The notes beneath the pieces were generated by a model, which made no database searches, was not told the origin of the DNA, and saw nothing but the letters and a program-made list of their open reading frames with translations. Of a DNA stretch of 38,429 bases, positions 18,823 through 25,205 are shown in pieces; positions within the stretch are counted from its first letter, which is position 1; every line of letters starts with the position of its first letter. The DNA lies in contig JABUUA010000018.1 of assembly GCA_021443405.1 (NCBI GenBank), positions 9,564 to 47,992 on the forward strand, read 5' to 3'. Source of the stretch: Bacteroidaceae bacterium. GTDB lineage: Bacteria; Bacteroidota; Bacteroidia; Bacteroidales; Bacteroidaceae. The position numbers were made by a program, and so were the translations under genes.

Positions 18823-19458
18823 ATGAAGAATTTTGCATACTTAATGGTTTCCCTCGTGCTGTGCCTGGCCGTCGTGTCATGTGCCGAGAAGAGTGACGAG
18901 TGGGACGCCTACGCCAACTGGCCGGCCCGCAACGCCCAGTGGTGGCAACAAATAACCGATTCGGCCCTGACGAACGCCGACGGCAACTGGCTTCGCTACA
19001 AATCGTTGCTCAAGCAGCAGGACACCGAGGGCGCGACCACCGATTACATCTGCGTGCATGTGCTGCAGCGGGGCGAGGGTTCCGCAACTCCCGTGTGGAC
19101 CGACACCGTACGTGTGAACTATCGCGGCTGGCTCATGCCCACCACCTACCGCATGTACAACCAAAACAACGTGCAGGTGGACAGTGTGATGCAACGCATC
19201 TTCGACCAGACCTACTATGGCTCGTATAACCCCGCGACCGCCGCTCCTCAGAAGATGACGATGGGACAACTCATCGAGGGCTACAGCACGGCCTTGCAGT
19301 ATATGCACGTCGGCGATGACTGGTTGGTGTATATTCCCAGCGCCCTCGCCTATAAGGATAAGGTGACGGGCGAGATTCCCGCCAGCAGCACGCTCTGTTT
19401 CCGCATCCAACTCATGGGCATCTATCCCATCGGGCAAACGGTTCCCGACTGGAAGTAA
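18823..19458 (+). CDS. FKBP-type peptidyl-prolyl cis-trans isomerase lipoprotein
   Basis: A 211-residue exported lipoprotein: MKNFAYLMVSLVLCLAVVSC is the signal with the lipid Cys at 20. A helical region with WWQQITDSAL leads into an FKBP domain (from about residue 90). Recognisable parts are DTVRVNYRGWLM, IEGYSTALQYMHVGDDWLVYIPSALAY, then ASSTLCFRIQLMGIY. The FKBP signature is fairly good but the usual VIPGW-type segment is replaced by IEGYS, and there is an insertion with YRMYNQNN. It likely helps fold envelope proteins. It resembles the gliding-associated GldI-type lipoproteins only in overall plan; I do not assign that name. It is followed by a strong terminator. Confidence 0.85.
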   Translation: MKNFAYLMVSLVLCLAVVSCAEKSDEWDAYANWPARNAQWWQQITDSALTNADGNWLRYKSLLKQQDTEGATTDYICVHVLQRGEGSATPVWTDTVRVNYRGWLMPTTYRMYNQNNVQVDSVMQRIFDQTYYGSYNPATAAPQKMTMGQLIEGYSTALQYMHVGDDWLVYIPSALAYKDKVTGEIPASSTLCFRIQLMGIYPIGQTVPDWK

Positions 19459-19484
19459 ACCATAATAATCTCCCCATAAATACC

Positions 19485-19524
19485 GCCCGATTGCCAACTA
19501 CACTTGGCAATCGGGCTTTTATTT
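19485..19524 (+). terminator. Intrinsic terminator of the glyS-FKBP unit
   Basis: GCCCGATTGCCAA (19485-19497) and TTGGCAATCGGGC (19504-19516) form a perfect 13-bp stem with loop CTACAC, followed by TTTTATTT. Confidence 0.9.
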
Positions 19525-19565
19525 AGCCTTTTAGACTTAAAAAAGACAAAAAGGTACGTCGATGC

Positions 19566-19596
19566 TTGCCTATATCGGTAGAAATCTTTATCTTTA
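19566..19596 (+). promoter_or_regulatory. Promoter of manC
   Basis: TTG at 19566-19568 and TATCTTTA at 19589-19596 (one mismatch to TAnnTTTG) are 20 bp apart. Confidence 0.5.
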
Positions 19597-19619
19597 CATA
19601 TAGATTTAATTGACCTACC

Positions 19620-20687
19620 ATGAGTAACACAAACAAAGATTATTGTCTGATACTTGCCGGCGGAGCGGGCACGCGACTATGGCCTGTCAGCCGAAAGAGC
19701 AAACCCAAACAGTTTCTCGACCTCTACGGAACGGGCCGCACACTACTGCAACAAACCTACGACCGCTTTGCCCAATTCATCGACCCCTCCCATATCTATG
19801 TGAGCACGTTGGTGGACTACCTGCCCCTCGTGTACGAACAACTGCCGCAGGTTGACGACGTGCACATCCTCGAAGAACCGCTCGACCGCGGCACGCTGGC
19901 CAGTGTGGCGTGGGGAACCGTGGTAATCACGAAGGTCGATTCCGAGGCGCGCATCATCGTCTCGCCCGCCGACCAGCAGATTGTTGATGAGGCGGCCTTC
20001 CGTGCCGATGTGCTCAAGGGTCTCGAATTTGTTGGTTCCACCCCCGACCTTCTCGTGATGGGCGTGCGCGCCACTCGGCCTGAGACGGGCTACGGATACA
20101 TACAAATGGGTGACGACCCTGTGACGGACGGCATCTCACGCGTGAAGAGTTTCACCGAGAAACCCGAGCGTTCGTTCGCAGAGATGTTTCTCAACGACGG
20201 CGGTTTCCTTTGGAACACGGGTCTTTATATGTTCGCGTCGAGTGTCATGCTCGATTGCATCTACAAGCTCGCGCCCGACTATCAGCAGGAGATTCCGCGC
20301 ATGATGGCCGACGCCGAAACGGCCGACCCCAAGTTCCAGCCCGAGTTCTTCTCGTGGGTTCCGCGCCTGAGCATCGACATGAGCATACTGGAGCGCAGCG
20401 ACAACGTGTGTGTCCAGGAATGTCACTTCGGTTGGGCCGACCTCGGCACGTGGGTGACACTGAAGCATCAGCCTTTGGAGGAGAACCAAACTATCTGCAC
20501 TCGCGCCATTTTGCGGCGGTGCAAGGGCAACGTCATCCGCCTGCCTGAGGGCCGGGTGGCTGTTGTCGAGGGTCTGACGGACTATGTAATTGCCGAGGAA
20601 GGCGACGTCTTGCTCATCTGTCCCAAGGACAGTGCCACGGTGCGACGCATGCGTCAGGAGGCCGTCATGGAGATGAATCTCGATTGA
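19620..20687 (+). CDS. manC: Mannose-1-phosphate guanylyltransferase
   Basis: Makes GDP-mannose from mannose-1-phosphate and GTP in the cytoplasm, feeding fucose, mannose and capsule or LPS sugar synthesis. It is a nucleotidyltransferase of 355 residues. The N-terminal signature is LILAGGAGTRLWPVSRKSKPKQF, and the sugar-phosphate part includes FTEKPERSFAEMFLNDGGFLWNTGLY. The protein ends with a short left-handed beta-helix-like region, without the fused phosphomannose isomerase domain of type II enzymes. This size matches the short form common in Bacteroidetes. It stands alone between its own promoter and a strong hairpin. Confidence 0.93.
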   Translation: MSNTNKDYCLILAGGAGTRLWPVSRKSKPKQFLDLYGTGRTLLQQTYDRFAQFIDPSHIYVSTLVDYLPLVYEQLPQVDDVHILEEPLDRGTLASVAWGTVVITKVDSEARIIVSPADQQIVDEAAFRADVLKGLEFVGSTPDLLVMGVRATRPETGYGYIQMGDDPVTDGISRVKSFTEKPERSFAEMFLNDGGFLWNTGLYMFASSVMLDCIYKLAPDYQQEIPRMMADAETADPKFQPEFFSWVPRLSIDMSILERSDNVCVQECHFGWADLGTWVTLKHQPLEENQTICTRAILRRCKGNVIRLPEGRVAVVEGLTDYVIAEEGDVLLICPKDSATVRRMRQEAVMEMNLD

Positions 20688-20706
20688 CAAAAGCCTGTCC
20701 CCAAAC

Positions 20707-20747
20707 GAATCAGCCCCAAGCAACGTCCATTTGCTTGGGGCTGATTC
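20707..20747. terminator. Hairpin terminator after manC
   Basis: GAATCAGCCCCAAGCAA (20707-20723) pairs with TTGCTTGGGGCTGATTC (20731-20747). This is a perfect 17-bp stem with a 7-nt loop. No T-run follows, so termination may rely on stem strength, or the structure may protect the manC 3' end. Confidence 0.65.
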
Positions 20748-20864
20748 CGTCGATGTCGGGATGATTCGGCTCGCGTTTCTGTAGGTCTCAAGATTGTTGC
20801 TGTTCAAAACGGACCTCAGCGTAAGCTTCTGCCAAGCCCTTTTCCGCGACGTCTCTATGCAAAA

Positions 20865-20947
20865 ATGGGGAAAATGTGAAACTTTCTATTGGTTTTAATG
20901 GAGAAAATGTGAAATTGTGTCCTGTTACTAATGCGGATAATGTGAAA
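20865..20947 (+). repeat. Three 17-bp direct repeats at exact 33-bp spacing in front of the DUF4143 ATPase
   Basis: ATGGGGAAAATGTGAAA (20865-20881), ATGGAGAAAATGTGAAA (20898-20914) and ATGCGGATAATGTGAAA (20931-20947). The period is exactly 33 bp, about three helical turns; the core AATGTGAAA is invariant and the spacers are unrelated. The third copy lies between the -33 and -7 promoter regions, so a protein bound there would block transcription. This looks like an operator for cooperative binding, probably autoregulatory. Confidence 0.85.
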
Positions 20948-20952
20948 ATGAT

Positions 20953-20960
20953 TATCTTTG
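20953..20960 (+). promoter_or_regulatory. -7 box of the DUF4143 ATPase gene
   Basis: TATCTTTG is a full match to TAnnTTTG and lies 6 bp after the third repeat. The leader CTTTGCACCATAAAACTAA resembles the sequence after the orphan array promoter (CTTTGCCATCGTAAAAGG). Confidence 0.6.
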
Positions 20961-20985
20961 CACCATAAAACTAATTCGTTACAAC

Positions 20986-22356
20986 ATGGAACAGCTCTTA
21001 CGAAGAAAGATTGACGCTTACCTTGTAAACTGGAAGAATACTATAGACAAGAAGCCGCTCATAGTTAAGGGTGCTCGCCAGATTGGCAAGACGCGCTCCA
21101 TTGAATGGTTTGCTGTTCGCAACTATAAGTATGTTGTTCCAATCAATTTTGTAGAGCAAAAGAAATACAAAGATATCTTCAATGATGGATATGAGGTAGA
21201 TGTTATTCTGAAGAATATATCGTTGTTGAACCCTGATTTCCGTTTCATTCCGGGTGAAACGCTTTTCTTCTTCGATGAGTTACAAGCATGTCCTAACTGT
21301 GCTACCGCATTGAAGTTCTTCAAACTTGATGGCAGATTTGATGTTATCTGCTCAGGTTCCCTAATGGGTATCAACTATAAAGAGATAGAATCCAACAGTG
21401 TAGGCTATAAAGAGGACTATGAAATGCACTCAATGGATTTTGAGGAGTTCTTGTGGGCGAAAGGTTATGATGATGATTTCATCGAGGAACTTTATCAGTG
21501 TATGCTGACTGTAAAACCCCTTTCCTCCCTGCGAATGGATGTTCTTTTCGAATTGTTCCGTGATTATGCCACTATTGGAGGAATGCCTGAAGTAGTAAAT
21601 ACGTATGTTAGGAACAAGAATTTTAGTGGAACCTTAGGCATTCAGCGACAACTGCTCAAAGACTATGAAGAGGACATAACCAAATATGTGGAAGGATTGG
21701 ATAAGGCAAAGGTGAAGGCTGTATATAACCATATTTCCACATTCCTGGCGAAAGAGAATAAACGTTTCCAGATAACCAAGATGGGCAGAAATGCAAGAAA
21801 CAGGGATTATGCCGGTTGCGTCGAGTGGCTTGCAGACGCTGGCGTGGTAAATTTGTGCTATTGTTTACATCAGCCTGAGCTTCCGCTTAAAGGGAACTAT
21901 GACCCCAAACTATATAAAATCTACTACAAAGACACAGGACTCCTTATTGCGTCGTTAGATGAAGAAGCTCAGGAAGACTTGAGGGCCAATAAAAACCTGG
22001 GGACTTACAAAGGGGCGATATATGAGAATATAGTGGGAGACATGCTAGTAAAGCAAGGATATAAACTCTACTACTATAATAGTGATAAGCCGGCTCTTGA
22101 GATGGATTTCTTTGTGAGAGACGCACATTCATTGATTCCTGTGGAGGTGAAATCGACGGATGGTGCAACGGCGTCCCTCAATAAATTACTGAAAGAGGAT
22201 AAATATCTCGATATGAAATACGGAATCAAGCTGGGATATAAGAACATAGGCTTCAATGGGAAGTTCTACACATTCCCATACTTCCTGACGTTTTTGCTGA
22301 AAAGATTTATAGCAGAACATTATAATGCGCCTATCGGAAACCATCCAGCGAAGTAA
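20986..22356 (+). CDS. AAA ATPase with C-terminal DUF4143 domain, AT-rich
   Basis: A 456-residue protein of the large bacterial/archaeal AAA_14-DUF4143 family, whose job is not established. Walker A is GARQIGKT (residues 29-36) and Walker B LFFFDELQ (about 92-99). An SGSLMG segment (sensor-like) follows. The C-terminal part has YENIVGDMLVKQGYKLYYYN and ALEMDFFV...IPVEVKS, a pattern like the PD-(D/E)xK nuclease fold, as is usual for DUF4143. The gene is much richer in A and T than its neighbours: one sampled 60-base line (21181) has about 33% GC against 55% for a line in manC (20161). This suggests recent acquisition. It stands alone behind its own promoter and three phased repeats. Proposed roles for the family range from mobile-element maintenance to cell-surface regulation; none can be chosen here. 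Confidence 0.92.
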   Translation: MEQLLRRKIDAYLVNWKNTIDKKPLIVKGARQIGKTRSIEWFAVRNYKYVVPINFVEQKKYKDIFNDGYEVDVILKNISLLNPDFRFIPGETLFFFDELQACPNCATALKFFKLDGRFDVICSGSLMGINYKEIESNSVGYKEDYEMHSMDFEEFLWAKGYDDDFIEELYQCMLTVKPLSSLRMDVLFELFRDYATIGGMPEVVNTYVRNKNFSGTLGIQRQLLKDYEEDITKYVEGLDKAKVKAVYNHISTFLAKENKRFQITKMGRNARNRDYAGCVEWLADAGVVNLCYCLHQPELPLKGNYDPKLYKIYYKDTGLLIASLDEEAQEDLRANKNLGTYKGAIYENIVGDMLVKQGYKLYYYNSDKPALEMDFFVRDAHSLIPVEVKSTDGATASLNKLLKEDKYLDMKYGIKLGYKNIGFNGKFYTFPYFLTFLLKRFIAEHYNAPIGNHPAK

Positions 22357-22451
22357 ACTGTAAGGGTGGAAACGAAGGGTTGATTGCTTGTCTCAACTCA
22401 TTATTGAGAGAACTATAGCACCGTCGTAAGCGGCAATCATGTGGAAAGTAG

Positions 22452-22483
22452 GTAAAAATAAGGCGCCCATCATGGGCGCCTTA
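22452..22483 (-). terminator. Terminator of greA-HIT, possibly bidirectional
   Basis: TAAGGCGCCCA (22459-22469) and TGGGCGCCTTA (22473-22483) form an 11-bp stem with a 3-nt loop. On the minus strand it is followed by TTTTTA, so it best serves the HIT gene; on the plus strand the tail CTATTATTT is weaker. Confidence 0.7.
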
Positions 22484-22556
22484 CTATTATTTCCGTTCAT
22501 CGAGCTCTGTTTTCTTAGGCAACAAATCTCGCTCGTCTGCGTGCCGCGCTCCCGTT

Positions 22557-22600
22557 GTCCCGATGCAGTGCGATTTTTGCCCAATTCATCGGGACTTTTT
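22557..22600 (+). terminator. Possible plus-strand terminator
   Basis: GTCCCGATG (22557-22565) pairs with CATCGGGAC (22587-22595), with a 21-nt loop and then TTTTT. It could stop read-through from the ATPase gene into the HIT gene. Confidence 0.45.
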
Positions 22601-22604
22601 GTCC

Positions 22605-23015
22605 TTACTTGGCAGGATAGGCGGCGTTGTAGGCGGCCAGGATGCTGGCGGCTGTGGCGGCCATCTCCTCGGCGGGCAGTTGCAACTTCTTGTTGGCGAA
22701 GTTGAGATCGCCCTCGGTCTGCATGGGCACAAGATGGATGTGAGCGTGGGGAACTTCCAGGCCCAATACGGCCTGACCTACTTTTACGCAAGGCAACACT
22801 TGCTTAATGGCGGTGGCCACGTGCTTGGCAAACACCTGCATGGCTGCTATCTCCTCGTCGGTAAGGTCGAAGAAATAGTCCACTTCCCGCTTGGGAATCA
22901 CCAGCGTATGACCTTTTGCAAGGGGAGCGATGTCGAGGAAAGCATAGAATTGTTCGCTTTCAGCACACTTGTAGCTGGGTATTTCCCCCGCTACGATTTT
23001 ACTGAAGATGGTCAT
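22605..23015 (-). CDS. HIT family nucleotide-binding hydrolase
   Basis: A 136-residue histidine-triad protein. It begins MTIFSKIVAGEIPSYK, the standard HIT start, has GHTLVIPKREVDYFFDL in the middle, and carries the triad as VPHAHIHLVP near residues 88-97; the second His of the triad is the likely nucleophile. Members cleave phosphoramidate or similar bonds in purine nucleotide derivatives in the cytoplasm. Its ATG comes 2 nt after the greA stop, so the two are one operon, an arrangement I associate with Bacteroidetes. It has no promoter of its own. Confidence 0.95.
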   Translation of the reverse strand: MTIFSKIVAGEIPSYKCAESEQFYAFLDIAPLAKGHTLVIPKREVDYFFDLTDEEIAAMQVFAKHVATAIKQVLPCVKVGQAVLGLEVPHAHIHLVPMQTEGDLNFANKKLQLPAEEMAATAASILAAYNAAYPAK

Positions 23016-23017
23016 GG

Positions 23018-23488
23018 CTACAAGTCGTAATCGATGCTGGTTATCTCGAGCTCCACCATGCCTTGCGGAACTTTGATGCTGGCCACGTCGCCAACTTTCT
23101 TGCCCAGCAAGCCTTTGGCGATGGGTGTTCCGATGGAGATTTTGCCTTCGCGAAGGTTGGCCTCGGTCTCACTCACGATGGTGTATTTCATCGCCATCTT
23201 GTTCTTCACGTTCTTCAGACCTACTGTGGCGAGGATGTTGACCACGGAAGTGTCGATGGACTTCGGGTCGATAATCTTCGCTTCACGGATTGTCTGCTTG
23301 AGCATGGCGATTTCCGTCTCCAGTTTTCCCTGGGCCTCTTTGGCAGCGTCGTACTCTGCGTTCTCGCTGAGGTCGCCTTTGTCGCGCGCCTCTGCAATGG
23401 CGGCACTGGCGGCGAGACGGTCCACGCTCTCCATTTTCTGCAGTTTGGCCACGAGCGTGTCGTAGCCCTTTTGTGACATGTAAGCCAT
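23018..23488 (-). CDS. greA: Transcription elongation factor GreA
   Basis: Binds RNA polymerase and stimulates cleavage of backtracked RNA. The 156 residues match the family. The N-terminal coiled coil carries the acidic tip GDLSENAEYDAAKEAQ (residues 38-53), whose acidic residues hold the catalytic metal. The C-terminal FKBP-like domain includes SIGTPIAKGLLGKKVGD and ends LEITSIDYDL. The start MAYMSQKGYD is conserved. It is the first gene of the greA-HIT operon, with a leader of about 100 nt. Confidence 0.97.
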   Translation of the reverse strand: MAYMSQKGYDTLVAKLQKMESVDRLAASAAIAEARDKGDLSENAEYDAAKEAQGKLETEIAMLKQTIREAKIIDPKSIDTSVVNILATVGLKNVKNKMAMKYTIVSETEANLREGKISIGTPIAKGLLGKKVGDVASIKVPQGMVELEITSIDYDL

Positions 23489-23598
23489 ATTTCTATTCTT
23501 TTTATTTGTTCTTACTTTGTGTTTCGAGGGCTAAAAAAGTAAAGAATCCCAGCGGACGTTCCACCAGAACCCTTTTGCTTTTTACCCTTTGTTCGTCG

Positions 23599-23630
23599 CA
23601 AAGTTAGGAACTTTTCGGCGAACTGACAAA
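23599..23630 (-). promoter_or_regulatory. Promoter of greA-HIT
   Basis: On the minus strand TTTG (23630-23627) and TAACTTTG (23606-23599) are 20 bp apart, a full consensus match. Confidence 0.7.
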
Positions 23631-23697
23631 CTTTTACCCGAATATTTTCTTTTTCGCAACGCCTTGGCGCGATTTCTTTGTCCTTTCGTCGGGGTGA

Positions 23698-23779
23698 AGA
23701 CATGCGGACGAATGGACTCAGACGATAGGTCGAATGAGGTCAGACAATAGGTCGTCTTGGCTCAGTCGACCTATTGTCT
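23698..23779 (+). repeat. 22-bp repeat family, locus 2, ending in an inverted unit
   Basis: Three units in 22-bp register: AGACATGCGGACGAATGG... (23698), AGACGATAGGTCGAATGA... (23720) and AGACAATAGGTCGTCTTG... (23742). The last unit forms a 13-bp hairpin, AGACAATAGGTCG with CGACCTATTGTCT (23767-23779). The first unit shares AGACATGCGGACGA with locus 3. Confidence 0.7.
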
Positions 23780-23787
23780 AATTACGC

Positions 23788-23824
23788 ACGACGGGCCGTC
23801 AATCAGCGATCAACGGCCCGTCGT
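23788..23824 (-). terminator. Hairpin after the thioredoxin-like lipoprotein gene
   Basis: ACGACGGGCCGT (23788-23799) and ACGGCCCGTCGT (23813-23824) form a perfect 12-bp stem with a 13-nt loop, 17 nt beyond the stop of the minus-strand gene. No T-run follows on the minus strand. Confidence 0.55.
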
Positions 23825-23840
23825 CAGTCTTTCGACTCGA

Positions 23841-24989
23841 TTACAGAAGTTTCTTGATTTCTTGTTCCACGTCGCCCATCAGCTCCATGCGGCCCACGAG
23901 ATTGTTGCCGCGGTCGATGAGGAACCATGTGGGCACCTGCTGGAGATTGTATATCTGCACGATGTCGTTCGCCATTCCCTCGCGATTCCACACGGTGATC
24001 CAGGGCAGATTATGCGCCAGCGTCTTCCACTGATGCTCGTCTGGGTCGAGCGACACCTGGTAGATTTCCAGTCCTTGTGCGTGGTATTTGTTGTAAAGTT
24101 CGCGTAGCGCGATGGTGCGTTCCTGGCTGCCTTTGAGCGAGAGTGCGGTGAAGTCGAGCATCACCACACTGCCTTTCAGTTCGCTCAGGCGGCGCTCCTG
24201 TCCCGAAATATCGGGGAAGCCCATGTCGATGATGCCGGTCTCCTGCACCTTCTCGTCGTCGAGGTTGATGGAGAGTCCGCGTTGCCGCGTGTTTTTATGT
24301 CCCTGCATGGCGATGTTGCACAGGTTCTGCGTGCGCAGACTGCCGGGATATCGCTCGAGCCAAGCGTTGGCGATGGCCGTGAACCACGTTACATCCTTCG
24401 CGTCCGCCACGGGGTCGAAGAGCAGACGTCCAGCCAGCACTTGGAACAGCGCGTAATACGACGACGGAAGGTGGTAGAAGTTCTGCACGAAATTTATCTT
24501 CACGTCGGTCTTGTAGTCGGCGATAAGTGCTTGGATGGCCGCGTCGCGCTCCTCCAGCGTGCGGGTGCGGTCGTCCACGGTACGGCGGATGGCGCGCGTC
24601 AGCGTGTCGAGTTTGAGGGTGAGCATGCGGATGGTGTCGCAACTTCCACTGCCCTCCACGGTGTAGCCGACCGCCATCTTCGGCAGCGACGCCCGCACGG
24701 TGATGGTCTCGGTACTGTCCACGGAGAGGTTGACAATCTGTTCGCCGATGCGAAGCCTGTAGAATTCCGGGTTTCCTATCGTGTCGCCTGCGAAGTCGAA
24801 TCGGCCCTCGGCGTCCAATTTCACGGAGTCGATGGCCACGGGTCCGTGGTCAACGGTCATGTGTTCCAAGTAAAGCGTGGTGTCGTCGGCCTCGGTAATC
24901 TGGCCGACGATATGGAATTTGCCGCCTTCTTGCTTGCAGGCGACCAGAGTGAGCAGCGCCAAAGCTGCCAATGCTATCCGTTTCTTCAT
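23841..24989 (-). CDS. DUF4369/thioredoxin-fold lipoprotein lacking the CxxC motif
   Basis: The track ORF runs to 25529 but overlaps pnp and its promoter. The real start is the ATG at 24989 ([18 protein letters not shown]), a lipoprotein signal 9 nt after the promoter -7 box. This gives 382 residues. Residues about 25-115 are a DUF4369 domain ([18 protein letters not shown]... [18 protein letters not shown]). A helical middle leads to an AhpC/TSA-thioredoxin domain ([23 protein letters not shown]... to the end). At the place where TlpA/ResA proteins have WCxxC, this one reads [11 protein letters not shown]: no cysteine. The cis-proline segment [10 protein letters not shown] is kept. It is likely a binding or structural relative rather than a thiol-disulfide oxidoreductase, anchored in the envelope. 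Confidence 0.88.
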   Translation of the reverse strand: MKKRIALAALALLTLVACKQEGGKFHIVGQITEADDTTLYLEHMTVDHGPVAIDSVKLDAEGRFDFAGDTIGNPEFYRLRIGEQIVNLSVDSTETITVRASLPKMAVGYTVEGSGSCDTIRMLTLKLDTLTRAIRRTVDDRTRTLEERDAAIQALIADYKTDVKINFVQNFYHLPSSYYALFQVLAGRLLFDPVADAKDVTWFTAIANAWLERYPGSLRTQNLCNIAMQGHKNTRQRGLSINLDDEKVQETGIIDMGFPDISGQERRLSELKGSVVMLDFTALSLKGSQERTIALRELYNKYHAQGLEIYQVSLDPDEHQWKTLAHNLPWITVWNREGMANDIVQIYNLQQVPTWFLIDRGNNLVGRMELMGDVEQEIKKLL

Positions 24990-24997
24990 AGTGATTG

Positions 24998-25028
24998 CAA
25001 AGGTAGCAATTATTCGATGGAAATCAAA
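24998..25028 (-). promoter_or_regulatory. Promoter of the thioredoxin-like lipoprotein gene
   Basis: On the minus strand TTTG (25028-25025) and TACCTTTG (25005-24998) are 19 bp apart. The -7 box ends only 8 nt before the ATG, so the mRNA is almost leaderless. Confidence 0.65.
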
Positions 25029-25131
25029 GCCAAAGTCCGATTTATTTGTGTCCGCAGTCCCTCGTCGGCATGTCTTGCCCGCCGCAAAACGATGTATCGG
25101 GCAGCGTGTTTGGCGGATAATCGGCATTTTG

Positions 25132-25163
25132 TTTGGCGTCTCCGCCTTTTTTTCGTATCTTTG
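25132..25163 (+). promoter_or_regulatory. Promoter of pnp
   Basis: TTTG at 25132-25135 and TATCTTTG at 25156-25163 are 20 bp apart, setting the pnp start at 25206 and ruling out the long upstream extension of the track ORF. Confidence 0.7.
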
Positions 25164-25205
25164 TGCGCATTTTATGCGATATACATTATTTATTATTTTA
25201 TACAG

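Noticed and set aside
24282-25205. 308-residue N-terminal extension of the pnp ORF
   Set aside because: It is antisense to the thioredoxin-like lipoprotein gene, and the pnp promoter lies just before ATG 25206, where the family's normal start is found.
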